A program made the position numbers and the translations under genes. Source: Chitinophaga jiangningensis (GTDB taxonomy: Bacteria; Bacteroidota; Bacteroidia; Chitinophagales; Chitinophagaceae). From it: a stretch of 64,000 nucleotides of DNA. This document shows, in pieces, positions 1-7,983 of the stretch; within the stretch, counting starts at the first letter, position 1; each line of letters starts with the position of its first letter. The notes under the pieces were generated by a model. That model was given only the letters and a program-made list of their open reading frames with translations. It made no database searches and was not told the DNA's origin. The stretch lies in contig NZ_FRBL01000006.1 of assembly GCF_900142605.1 (NCBI RefSeq), positions 186,001 through 250,000 of the forward strand. Direction: 5' to 3'.

Positions 1-417
1 CATGTCGATTTTTGCTTTTTTATGGCGGGAGGACTCGTCTATGGTAATAGCAGTCGGTGCATCCGTGATGCTGCCGGTAGAACAACCTGCAAATAAACCA
101 TATGGTGTGCAACGAGCACTCATTCTTAATAAATATTTATATAGGGTCAGTACCAGTTTGTGTTGTTTTTGCGGCCTGAGTACTGATGTACCGCTTAACC
201 AATCCAGCAGACTTGTATGTAACTCCTGGCTGGCCAGATATATGGCTTCCTGCAGCACGGGCTGCCGGTAAATTTCTTTTAATGCTGCAGTTAAAGAGGC
301 TACATCACGCTTATTTCCAGTATGAAGGGACTTAATGGTGTTGTAGGACAAAAGCGGCAATCGTAATAGATAAAAATCGAAAGACTTAACCTGCGGCATC
401 AATATGCGATCGTGCAT
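1..417 (-). CDS. Class I lanthipeptide dehydratase (LanB-type), N-terminal 139 residues, runs off window
   Basis: The frame opens at ATG 417-415 and stays open to base 1, so only the N-terminus is visible. Family knowledge: LanB enzymes glutamylate and eliminate Ser/Thr of a precursor peptide using glutamyl-tRNA. The N-terminal dehydratase domain has two recognisable signatures, both seen here: RQPVLQEAIYLASQEL at residues 51-66, resembling the usual R.P...EA..LASP.L, and RCTPYGLFAG at 102-111, resembling the hallmark SSR.TPFGLF. A TAG lies nine codons upstream in frame, so 417 is the first ATG; M7 is a possible later start. The gene lies downstream of a precursor-like peptide on the same strand. 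The elimination domain and any LanC cyclase would be outside the window. Whether the enzyme is full length cannot be judged. Confidence 0.87.
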   Translation of the reverse strand, partial: MHDRILMPQVKSFDFYLLRLPLLSYNTIKSLHTGNKRDVASLTAALKEIYRQPVLQEAIYLASQELHTSLLDWLSGTSVLRPQKQHKLVLTLYKYLLRMSARCTPYGLFAGCSTGSITDAPTAITIDESSRHKKAKIDM

Positions 418-524
418 GTCTTTTGTTTGAAGTACAAGGTGCTAACATCTTTATCTACATAGATATTTTTTCGACCAAAAGCATCGTTTGCACGACGAAA
501 TGACGAACTTTTTCAATATCCTGC

Positions 525-887
525 TCAGGCAAGTTTTAGCATTTTAGTGACCTGATCACGGAATTTTGAGAAACTGACAGGTTTTGGCAGGTACCCGTGG
601 CGCCCTCCCAACGGCAGGTCTCCAAGGCTGGCAAGTGGATAGGCAGTTACTACAATAAAGCTGCAATCAGTATTTTTTAGTAGTTGACTCAGGCCGGTAG
701 TTTGTCTGCCGTATATGTTCACATCCAGCAGGATAAGATCGATTTCCCGGCTTCGGATCAGTTCCGAAACATCCTGCAATTTATCAGTAGCGATAACGAG
801 CTCCATGTGGTCCATTCTGTTCAGATAACTACTGAGTAATTCCACCGCAAGGGGCTCGTCATCAACTATTGCACAACGGTATGTCAT
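525..887 (-). CDS. Stand-alone response-regulator receiver domain (120 aa)
   Basis: This is a single CheY-like receiver with no output domain. Visible features are the acidic pair D9-D10 in IVDDEPLA, the phospho-acceptor D55 in LILLDVNI, a Thr at the fourth beta strand (VVTAYP) and K102 in YLPKPVSF. The IVDDEPLA start resembles receivers of the LytTR class, so it may be a LytTR regulator that never had or has lost its DNA-binding half. The start at 887 was chosen because the receiver fold begins there; an upstream extension would overlap the precursor gene. It sits 23 bases after the lanthipeptide-like precursor and 107 bases before the dehydratase, in the same direction. It could be a phosphate sink or adaptor for the kinase at 2006-3169; that is inference. 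Confidence 0.8.
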   Translation of the reverse strand: MTYRCAIVDDEPLAVELLSSYLNRMDHMELVIATDKLQDVSELIRSREIDLILLDVNIYGRQTTGLSQLLKNTDCSFIVVTAYPLASLGDLPLGGRHGYLPKPVSFSKFRDQVTKMLKLA

Positions 888-910
888 CTCTCTCAACGCA
901 ACCAGGGGAT

Positions 911-1114
911 TTAGAATTTTAAGGTAAGAATGCCGGACAATGTGGTAGTTTGTGTACTGCCACAAGTGGTTTCCAATGAATTACTTCGGCCCTCCTGCAG
1001 TTTGTTTTTCAGCGTACTGAGGTTATTTACTGCAAAAGAATCCGCTTTAGCGACGATTTCTTTGTTAAGTTCCAGTGACGGAATTAATTGGGAATTGAGC
1101 GTACGTGTTTTCAT
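911..1114 (-). CDS. Probable class I lanthipeptide precursor peptide (67 aa)
   Basis: This small peptide has a leader-core layout. The leader contains LELNKEIVAKAD (about residues 14-25), which resembles the L.LNKETI..L leader motif of Bacteroidota class I lanthipeptides. The C-terminal third is rich in Ser and Thr, with a single Cys in LETTCGSTQTTT. There is no Gly-Gly cleavage site; QEGR around residues 40-43 may mark the leader end. The gene lies just upstream of a receiver gene and a LanB-type dehydratase on the same strand, the expected context. With one Cys, only one (methyl)lanthionine could form, leaving several dehydrated residues. No database search was possible, so the assignment rests on leader resemblance and neighbours. 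Confidence 0.66.
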   Translation of the reverse strand: MKTRTLNSQLIPSLELNKEIVAKADSFAVNNLSTLKNKLQEGRSNSLETTCGSTQTTTLSGILTLKF

Positions 1115-1202
1115 GGAGATCAGGGCGTTTTAGTTGTAAACAAAAATGCCGATGTTCCATTACAGTAAATTTTCTTTTAGACCAAATGCAGTAGCTGCAC
1201 GA

Positions 1203-1210
1203 CAAACATA
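1203..1210 (-). promoter_or_regulatory. Candidate -7 element upstream of the precursor gene
   Basis: On the minus strand this reads TATGTTTG, an exact match to the Bacteroidota -7 consensus TAnnTTTG. It lies 89 bases upstream of the precursor start, in the 135-base gap after the LytTR regulator gene. No TTTG is seen at the expected -33 distance, so the promoter may need an activator; the LytTR regulator next door is the obvious candidate. Confidence 0.35.
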
Positions 1211-1249
1211 ACTGGAATCCTAATTAGCCGTATGCGCGGGATTGGGCAA

Positions 1250-1996
1250 CTATTCTTCTCCTTCCCTGGCATCTGAGGTAATGCCAAGGCGTTTATTGAG
1301 CTCGGATTTGTATTGTTTTGAAATGATAATCGTATGGTTATTTATGAGTTCGGCGGTATTGCCAATAATATTCTTGATAGCGTTTAATTGCACAATGTAG
1401 GATTTATGCACCCTGATAAACTGATTATCCGGTAGCAAGTCCTCCATATGCTTCATTCGCTGGTAGATAATATGCGTTTCCCGGGCTGTCACAATTTTGA
1501 TGTAGTCCTTCATGCCTTCCACATAATAAATATCGTTGAAGATGACCTTACTGAGTTTTTGCCCATCCTTCACAAACATGTAGGTAGCGGGAGATAGTTT
1601 CTCCTTTTCCGGTGCAGCGGGTTGCTTCCGCTGCTGTAATATAGCTTTGGCCTTGTTGATGGCCTTTAGCAGGCGGTCAAAACCAAAAGGCTTCATCAGG
1701 TAGTCCACCACATCCAGCTCGTATCCCTCCACTGCATAATCCCTGCTGGCCGTGGTAAAAATGACCAGCGGAATATGCGGCAGTGAGCGAATCATTTCCA
1801 CCCCGTTAATATTCGGCATCCTGATATCAGAAAACAATAGATCAATCGTCTGATTCTGCAGTATTTCCAACGCTTCCAGTGCGTTTTCACAGGTGGCTAC
1901 CAGCTCCAGCTGGGGAACCCTGCCAATATAGGTTGTCATTAATTCTCTGGCAAATGGTTCATCGTCAACTACCAGACATCTAATCTGTTGCTCCAT
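1250..1996 (-). CDS. LytTR-family response regulator
   Basis: A 248-residue two-domain regulator. Residues 1-118 form a receiver (D11-D12, phospho-acceptor D57 in FSDIRMP, K102 in YLMKPFGF). After a charged linker, residues 137-240 form a LytTR DNA-binding domain, recognisable from YYVEGMKDYIKI and FIRVHKSYIV. Family knowledge: phosphorylation promotes dimerisation and binding to direct repeats upstream of targets. It follows the histidine kinase gene with a 9-base gap, so they form one operon and a cognate pair. The gene downstream is the precursor-like peptide, making the lanthipeptide genes a plausible target (inference). Confidence 0.95.
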   Translation of the reverse strand: MEQQIRCLVVDDEPFARELMTTYIGRVPQLELVATCENALEALEILQNQTIDLLFSDIRMPNINGVEMIRSLPHIPLVIFTTASRDYAVEGYELDVVDYLMKPFGFDRLLKAINKAKAILQQRKQPAAPEKEKLSPATYMFVKDGQKLSKVIFNDIYYVEGMKDYIKIVTARETHIIYQRMKHMEDLLPDNQFIRVHKSYIVQLNAIKNIIGNTAELINNHTIIISKQYKSELNKRLGITSDAREGEE

Positions 1997-2005
1997 TTAT
2001 GTACT

Positions 2006-3169
2006 TTAATTAAGATTTAGTGATAGGGTCACTGAATATGTGTCAGCACAATCCTGAATATCCAGTTTGTGCTTTCCCGGATACAGCAATTCCAACCGCT
2101 TGCGGGAGTTAGCCTGGCCAATTCCTCCCACCTCTTTAGGAACATTGTTTACGCTGTTTTTACTGTTACTAACACTCATGGTAAGTAACGGCCCATCAGC
2201 AGTAATCCGGATAGTAACATGACACTGGCCGTCATTTCCCACATGCCCGTACTTAAATGCGTTTTCCACAAATGGAAACATCAGTAGCGGACTGATCAAC
2301 TGATCACTGATCTCCTCCTCGTTATACTCAAAAATAATGTTTGCCTTGGCGCCATACCTCACCCGTTCCAGCTCCGTGTAATTCTTCAGAAAAGCTACAT
2401 CATCCTGCAATTCTACCAAAGGTGTGTCTGAATCATATAATGTATACCGCATCATTTCAGATAAATGCAAAATCAAATCCGACGCCTGTTCCGCGCCTTT
2501 TAACGACAACATATAAATGTTGTTAAGCGTGTTAAACAGAAAATGCGGATTTAACTGAGATTTTAAGAAATTCAACTCCATATCCAGGCGATCCTTCTCC
2601 AGTCGTAAGGTACGGGTTATATTACGTATAATATCCAGCACCAGTTTCGCTACAATACAAGGCGCCACCGCCGATACAAATGGCCAGCTTCCTCTTACCA
2701 TCCTGCGGTAGGCAGCCTTTCCGAATATACCATCCGCCAGTACTGCATTACATACCTGCCGGACACTGGGCACCGTAATCTCCAGGTAATTACTGATTAG
2801 CCAGGTGCAAGTATAATTAATAACATGATAGCCAAATACAGGAACCACCAATAAAATTATTCCCGGTATATATCTCCCCTTTGAAATAAAATAAGGGACC
2901 ACCAGATACATAATAAAGTAAAAACAAAAGGCAATCGCCAATACGTTGCGCAACGCAAAAGCCTGACAGATTATTAAGGATTCGGAGAATGAAGTTATAA
3001 GAATTACAGTATGTAATGTATATAATAAAAACCACATGAGTAAGTGGGCGAAGATGCTCACCCGACGCGTATAAAACTTGTCGAACGCCCCCGACGTTAT
3101 CCATCTCATCAGCCAGTTTCCCTGCTTTGTTGCTAAAGTATCTGAGTTATGTCTAGCCGTTATGGACAT
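2006..3169 (-). CDS. LytS/YehU-type sensor histidine kinase
   Basis: A 387-residue integral-membrane kinase. Four hydrophobic segments lie at about residues 39-60, 74-94, 100-127 and 162-181, followed by a cytoplasmic kinase core. The phospho-acceptor is H209 in QLNPHFLFNTLNNI, the signature of the His_kinase (PF06580) family, and the ATP-binding lobe has N303 in FPFVENAFKYGH and the glycine box GGIGQANSRKRL at 348-359. There is no recognisable extracellular sensor domain; the signal is probably sensed in or at the membrane. It is co-transcribed with the LytTR regulator. Its 5' region (3170-3400) is AT-rich without an exact consensus promoter. Confidence 0.94.
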   Translation of the reverse strand: MSITARHNSDTLATKQGNWLMRWITSGAFDKFYTRRVSIFAHLLMWFLLYTLHTVILITSFSESLIICQAFALRNVLAIAFCFYFIMYLVVPYFISKGRYIPGIILLVVPVFGYHVINYTCTWLISNYLEITVPSVRQVCNAVLADGIFGKAAYRRMVRGSWPFVSAVAPCIVAKLVLDIIRNITRTLRLEKDRLDMELNFLKSQLNPHFLFNTLNNIYMLSLKGAEQASDLILHLSEMMRYTLYDSDTPLVELQDDVAFLKNYTELERVRYGAKANIIFEYNEEEISDQLISPLLMFPFVENAFKYGHVGNDGQCHVTIRITADGPLLTMSVSNSKNSVNNVPKEVGGIGQANSRKRLELLYPGKHKLDIQDCADTYSVTLSLNLN

Positions 3170-3640
3170 TGGTCGAATAATATTTCATGGATACTAAATT
3201 CTTTCGTGCTTTGTATCCAAAATAAGAAAAAGTAACAATTCATAAATTAATTATTTGTCGGGAGCACTTATGTTTCGCATTACTTATTTTTTAACGCAAA
3301 AGAAACCGAAATAGCTGTTTAATATAATGATATCGCCTATTTTGTATATATAAAATATTATTATAATTCAAACGCAGAATTACATCCACTGAAGTTTTAT
3401 CCCTCAAAATACCCTGCCGGAAAACCCTTCCAGAGTCGCAAATCCACCGATGGATTTGCGGCTAAGCAGGTGTTAAAATTGTTCCGCCGGAATAACATTT
3501 TCATATAATCTGGACCATTTAACCCTCCATTTTCCATCGTTAACCCCAACTTTTTTTCCAGCATCATTAAAGACACACCTGCGCTGCACCCGTTGCATGC
3601 CACCATCATCTAATTAGCTAATTCATACATCCCTCAGAAT
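3170..3640. other. Intergenic region, mostly non-coding
   Basis: This gap lies between the kinase start and the terminator of the SusCD-TlpA operon. It is AT-rich near the kinase. It holds one perfect hairpin (listed separately) and a 70-codon minus-strand frame at 3397-3609 that I do not accept as a gene. Nothing else is recognised. Confidence 0.5.
3437..3460. repeat. Perfect 10-bp inverted repeat (hairpin)
   Basis: CGCAAATCCA and TGGATTTGCG are separated by CCGA. There is no U-run on either side, so it is not a standard terminator. It could be a copy of a dispersed palindromic repeat; other copies were not found in this window. Confidence 0.6.
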
Positions 3641-3673
3641 AAACAAGGCCTCCACCGGTGATCCGGGGAGGCC
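3640..3673 (-). terminator. Terminator of the SusCD-TlpA operon
   Basis: Read on the minus strand, GGCCTCC pairs with GGAGGCC and is followed by TTGTTTATT. It lies 28 bases after the last gene of the locus (3701-4951). Confidence 0.75.
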
Positions 3674-3700
3674 ATTTTCATAGCGTTTATCTATATCTTC

Positions 3701-4951
3701 CTATAATAATTTTTCCAACATCAGATCCAGCTCCATCATCGACGCATCAAAATTGCCTGAAAAGCCACTCAGCCTATACCGCACATTGCCCGACTTATCA
3801 ATAATAAATTTGGCAGGAATACCCTTTACCTGGTAGTCAGTAGCCACCCTGGCCCCTTTATTATCCGCTATTGCCTCATCAAGCAACACATCAAAGCGGT
3901 AACTGTTATCCCTGATATATTTAGCCACCAGGTTACGACGCTCCACCGGATTGGTTTTCTTCTCCCAACAATTAATAAACAGGAATAAGGCTTTCCCTTT
4001 ATACTTGTCAGCTGCCGCCTGCATTAACGGGAACGACCCTACGCAGGGACCACACCAGGTAGCCCAGAAATCCAATACCACCACTTTCCCCTTTAAATCC
4101 GACAGCTTCCAGCTTTTCCCGTTGAGATCCACCAGTTCAAAACCCGGCGCCACATAATTGGTATCGGCATGTGCTACTTCTGCCTGATATTTTCCACGCA
4201 AACTATCACTCAGCGCAGCCATCACCGCATCATAGTCGGCCTGCTTTTTACCAGCCGCCTTCCAGGCTTTCTTAAATAGCTCCCGGCCCGCATCATCACT
4301 CTTACCATCTTTCACCATTTTATGCATTACTGCCAACGCACTATCCGCCTGTTTATTTTCCAGCAAAATCTTCGCATAATATGTCAGGTCTTTATTCTCC
4401 TTTACATAACCCATTTGGTGCGCCGGCTCCATATAACTATACGCAGCCGCATAACGTTTGGTGTCATACAACAACTCGGCATAGCCCACACTAAACGTGT
4501 AATAATCCGCGCTGTCCATTTTTACACCGCCTTTGGCCCTCGCAAGGTCCTGCAGGTAGAGCTTTTCTGCATCCGCCGTCCTGCCTTTTTTAATCAAAGC
4601 ATTACAGGTATGCACCATAAACTGGCGGCGCATCATCCCGGGAGGAATGGCCGCGAAAGTATCCAGCGCACCGGGCTTATTCGCCTGAATCATTTTGCTG
4701 ACCACCACCGAACGGGCAATCTGATAGATGTTCGCATGCTCCGGGTACTCCTTTTCGGGATACCTGGCCAGCATCCGTTCAAACAGCATCCTGGCTGTAT
4801 CCGCATTGCTGGCCGTGTCTATCGGGGAAAACTGCCGGAAGAGCTCCTGCATCATATTCGGCTTTTTCGCCGCCGGTGCCGGCTGCCCCTGCGCATGTCC
4901 ATTCAGGTACACGCAGGCAGTCAACACAGCCATTGATAATAGTTTTTTCAT
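3701..4951 (-). CDS. TlpA-family thioredoxin-like protein with long N-terminal helical region
   Basis: A 416-residue exported protein with a signal peptide at residues 1-20 (cleavage after GHA). Residues 30-255 look helical and TPR-like. From about 265 there is an AhpC/TSA-thioredoxin domain with the redox pair C300-C303 in WATWCGPC and the cis-proline P379 in VKGIPAKF. Family knowledge: such TlpA/ResA-like proteins reduce or isomerise disulfides outside the inner membrane. It is the last gene of the sigma/FecR/SusCD locus, 10 bases after a second TlpA-like gene. Tandem TlpA proteins next to SusCD genes suggest that the imported substrate or the outer-membrane machinery has disulfides (inference). 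Confidence 0.9.
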   Translation of the reverse strand: MKKLLSMAVLTACVYLNGHAQGQPAPAAKKPNMMQELFRQFSPIDTASNADTARMLFERMLARYPEKEYPEHANIYQIARSVVVSKMIQANKPGALDTFAAIPPGMMRRQFMVHTCNALIKKGRTADAEKLYLQDLARAKGGVKMDSADYYTFSVGYAELLYDTKRYAAAYSYMEPAHQMGYVKENKDLTYYAKILLENKQADSALAVMHKMVKDGKSDDAGRELFKKAWKAAGKKQADYDAVMAALSDSLRGKYQAEVAHADTNYVAPGFELVDLNGKSWKLSDLKGKVVVLDFWATWCGPCVGSFPLMQAAADKYKGKALFLFINCWEKKTNPVERRNLVAKYIRDNSYRFDVLLDEAIADNKGARVATDYQVKGIPAKFIIDKSGNVRYRLSGFSGNFDASMMELDLMLEKLL

Positions 4952-4961
4952 AATGGTTGGT

Positions 4962-5828
4962 TTAGGATTTTTTGTTGTTCAGGATAATGTCCAGTTGCTC
5001 CAGGAGTCGCTGCCCACGCAGGTTGCGCGCCACAATCCTGCCCTGCGGATCTACCAGTACATTCTGTGGTATAGCGTTGATGAAATATTTTTTAGCCACC
5101 TCGGTTTTCCACCACTTTAATTCTGATACATGCGTCCACGTTAGACGGTCCTTTTTAATGGCAGCTAACCACGCGGCCTTCCCATCTTCCTTATCCAAAC
5201 TAATTCCCAGCACGGTAAAGTTTTTAGGACCGTATTTTTCGTAAGCCGCCACTACATGTGGATTCTCGGCGCGGCAAGGCCCACACCAGCTAGCCCAGAA
5301 ATCAATTAACACATACTTACCCCTGAAGTCCTGCAGGCTTACCATCTTCCCTGATGTATCAGGTAAACTGAACACCGGCGCCATTTTACCAATCCCCAGC
5401 TCTTTCATTTTTTCTACATCCGCCAGGTATGCCTTTACTTCCGGTGCTTCCATCACCGCGGGGGATAGCTGCTTCAGCGCCGCATAAATTTTCTCCGGTT
5501 CATTGCTGCCACCCAGTTTACTCCGCACAATATCATAACTGATCATAGAACCTGGATATTTCTTCACAAAAATAGAATCACTTATGGCGCGGTGCTGCCC
5601 TGCCATACGCAGTTGGTGACTGACACTGGCCTTTAATGCAGTGTCCGTCTGGAACGTTGCAGCATTACCCTTAATCGTTGCTGAAACAACGGCATAAATG
5701 CTGTCAGCCTCGTGATTCAGCGCGGTATATTGTGTGTAATACGGATCGGAGGAACGATCTTTTTTCTGTGCCTGTACTGACGTGGCCAATGCAAGTGCCA
5801 TACCTGCGGTGAGCATAAGTTTGCGCAT
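4962..5828 (-). CDS. TlpA-family disulfide reductase
   Basis: 288 residues with a signal peptide ending at about residue 20 (SVQA). The N-terminal half is not recognised; the thioredoxin fold starts near 148, with the catalytic pair C182-C185 in FWASWCGPCRAENP and a cis-Pro motif INAIPQNVLV. The start codon shares one base (5828) with the stop of the upstream PKD-like lipoprotein gene, so the two are translationally coupled. It differs in sequence from the neighbouring TlpA protein outside the catalytic region, so this is not a very recent duplication. Confidence 0.9.
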   Translation of the reverse strand: MRKLMLTAGMALALATSVQAQKKDRSSDPYYTQYTALNHEADSIYAVVSATIKGNAATFQTDTALKASVSHQLRMAGQHRAISDSIFVKKYPGSMISYDIVRSKLGGSNEPEKIYAALKQLSPAVMEAPEVKAYLADVEKMKELGIGKMAPVFSLPDTSGKMVSLQDFRGKYVLIDFWASWCGPCRAENPHVVAAYEKYGPKNFTVLGISLDKEDGKAAWLAAIKKDRLTWTHVSELKWWKTEVAKKYFINAIPQNVLVDPQGRIVARNLRGQRLLEQLDIILNNKKS

Positions 5829-7264
5829 TATTTTCTGTTTTTATATTCCAGGTCCACCACTTTTTTAAAGCCGGTATAAACCTTCGTAAAGGTGTTGTTT
5901 ACAAAATCGCCGGTGTTGGAAATGGAGAAGGAATACACTTTCCCTTCATTGTTTTCCAGCGTACCGAAGGTGATCACGCGGTTGTTATCCGGATAGCTGA
6001 TCAGCAGGCTGGTCGACATTTTCAGTCGCATGGCCGTAATTTGTGTGCCTGCCGGGAACGTATACACGAGCCTGGCTTTTTGCGCCGGAATGTCCAGCAA
6101 ATACACCTTGTTACCCACCGCATAATAAATTTGCAGGTAGATTCCGGAGGACGCAAAGAGCCGTGCATCCTTTATTTCCGGTGCGTCCACCACATCATAC
6201 TTTTCAGCGGCCATATTGGTAGCCGCGGTATTAAGACGGTACACATAGAATTTATCGGCAGTAAGGTCCTTGAAAAGGCAGTTATGAAAATCGTTATTAC
6301 TTTCTCCGGCATACACGAGCGTTTTGCCCACATTAGCCAGGTCAAATGCAGAACCTGCAGGGCTGATCAGCGGTGTCAGCTTACCATTGGCATGGGAAAG
6401 GAAGCGTCTGTATTTAGTGTCAAAGAAAATAGCATTATCACTGCTCATCATTGGAAATACATAGGGAGATATCACGTAATCGCCTTCCAATGGTGCACCA
6501 TACCGGCGCGGCCCCTGATACGAAAAGGGGAGGTAATGCACTTTCCCGTTGTTGATAACGAAACCAGCCACCCCCAGCTTGTTATAAAATATGTTGGCAG
6601 GTGCAATGGTATCCGGTGCTTTAAAGAACCAGTTCGGATAATTCAACTGCTTTTTAAAGGAGATATAATCCATAGATACACCTCCATCTTTACTAATTAA
6701 AAAGATATCCTGGTCCCCGATATAAACGTTGAGTACCCGCACCCGGAAGCTGTTTGCAGGAAGCTTCTCCCCGTTTGCGGTTTGATACACATTACGCATC
6801 ACGCTCCCATCGGGCCTGATCAGCGATAACTGTTGATCGCCCCCTTCTCCATCCAGTACTATCCAGCCTTCGCTGTAAATACTGGATACCCGCATAAAGA
6901 ATTTTTTGAAGGTGGAAATACCGGTTTTCTTTTCAGTGGCGGCAAACAGGAGCGTGTAATCCCCCGGGTTCACCTTCACAACGGTATCAATGGCGGTACT
7001 CAGCCCAAGTGTATCATTCACACTTCCTGCATTGATATACGGGTATACTGTCCAGCGGTAGTTATAATCTCCCGAAGGCATTGTTTGTGCAATCTCTACC
7101 TGCATCTTAATCCTGTCGAACTGGTTTACCAGGATGGTATCCGGTGTAGTACTGGTGATGGTTAATTCATTAATCGGATGCAGGTCATAATTGCCTTTAT
7201 CCTTGAAACAGCCTGTGAGTACCAGAAGCAGCAGGCATAAACAACTGTATAGCTGACGTGTCAT
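5828..7264 (-). CDS. PKD-like family lipoprotein of a SusCD locus
   Basis: 478 residues with a lipoprotein signal (LVLTGCFKDKGNYDL; acylated Cys near residue 19). The start CFKDKGNYD..PINE is typical of the PKD-like lipoproteins found between SusD/DUF4843 genes and thioredoxins in Bacteroidota. After an immunoglobulin-like PKD region, the C-terminal part looks like repeated beta blades (NNRVITFGTLENNEGKVYSF). It is probably on the outer membrane, exposed at the surface beside SusC/SusD, where it may bind substrate. No catalytic residues are seen. Confidence 0.82.
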   Translation of the reverse strand: MTRQLYSCLCLLLLVLTGCFKDKGNYDLHPINELTITSTTPDTILVNQFDRIKMQVEIAQTMPSGDYNYRWTVYPYINAGSVNDTLGLSTAIDTVVKVNPGDYTLLFAATEKKTGISTFKKFFMRVSSIYSEGWIVLDGEGGDQQLSLIRPDGSVMRNVYQTANGEKLPANSFRVRVLNVYIGDQDIFLISKDGGVSMDYISFKKQLNYPNWFFKAPDTIAPANIFYNKLGVAGFVINNGKVHYLPFSYQGPRRYGAPLEGDYVISPYVFPMMSSDNAIFFDTKYRRFLSHANGKLTPLISPAGSAFDLANVGKTLVYAGESNNDFHNCLFKDLTADKFYVYRLNTAATNMAAEKYDVVDAPEIKDARLFASSGIYLQIYYAVGNKVYLLDIPAQKARLVYTFPAGTQITAMRLKMSTSLLISYPDNNRVITFGTLENNEGKVYSFSISNTGDFVNNTFTKVYTGFKKVVDLEYKNRK

Positions 7265-7286
7265 AATTTTTTGGTTTTACCTGAAC

Positions 7287-7973
7287 TTATGGGAACACTA
7301 CGGGTTCTCCGTTTTCATCATACAAAAACCCATGATCATTTTCATAGGCGTAGAGTGCGTTGCGGCATTCCTGGAGTAAATTTCTTTCGGAAATGTAGTC
7401 CAGCCCTGTATAATCCACCACGCCGGTGGCCTTAATAATCAGGTCATATTTTACATTACTGTATTTCCCGAATAGGTTATCGCGCCAGCTGCTGGGTTTG
7501 GACAGGAAATCGTTTAGCCGTATCAGGTATTTCAGCTGATCGCTTACACCGGTTTTGAAATCTGCTGAGTTAATGATCTGAATCCAAAGCCGCATTTCGG
7601 TTTTTTTCAATACCGCTGCCCGGTTCACTTTTACCGGAATGGTACCGGTATAGCTGTTGGCAGGAATGATTGCTGGCAGAATTTCAAAAGTAGAAGGGTC
7701 AGCAGTAGAGGCTGCGGCAATGAGCTCGCAGCCTACCTGCCGGTCGGTTTTTGATGCTTCTCCAATTATGCGGAGGGGTAAATAGATCGTATCGGTGAGT
7801 ACACTGTCAGGCACTACGGCAAACGAATAAGTGATACTATCGTCGGTGATGGTTTTGTATCGGACGGCTTCATAAAAGTAAACCAATGCCGTGGAACTGT
7901 AGGCCTGTAGCGATTCTTTCTGACAGGCGCCGAACAGTATAACGAATGAAATAAGATATAATAAGCGTTGCAT
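7287..7973 (-). CDS. DUF4843-type lipoprotein
   Basis: A 228-residue lipoprotein with the lipobox LFGACQKE near residue 17. The later ATG at 7973 was chosen because it places the signal peptide at the N-terminus; an upstream in-frame ATG would add 26 unlikely residues and overlap SusD. The body (ALVYFYEAVRYK, then a beta-rich region with IPVKVNRA and a C-terminal LRLNDFLSKPSSW) resembles the DUF4843 family, which recurs between SusD and PKD-like genes. Function is unknown; it is assumed to be an accessory surface lipoprotein of the SusCD transporter. Confidence 0.78.
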   Translation of the reverse strand: MQRLLYLISFVILFGACQKESLQAYSSTALVYFYEAVRYKTITDDSITYSFAVVPDSVLTDTIYLPLRIIGEASKTDRQVGCELIAAASTADPSTFEILPAIIPANSYTGTIPVKVNRAAVLKKTEMRLWIQIINSADFKTGVSDQLKYLIRLNDFLSKPSSWRDNLFGKYSNVKYDLIIKATGVVDYTGLDYISERNLLQECRNALYAYENDHGFLYDENGEPVVFP

Positions 7974-7983
7974 GTTGTTAATT

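Noticed and set aside
2..271. Plus-strand frame of 89 codons at the left edge
   Set aside because: It is the complement of the dehydratase gene, whose family motifs are clear on the minus strand.
3397..3609. Minus-strand frame of 70 codons
   Set aside because: It crosses the perfect hairpin at 3437-3460, has no recognisable domain, and sits alone between a kinase promoter and a terminator.
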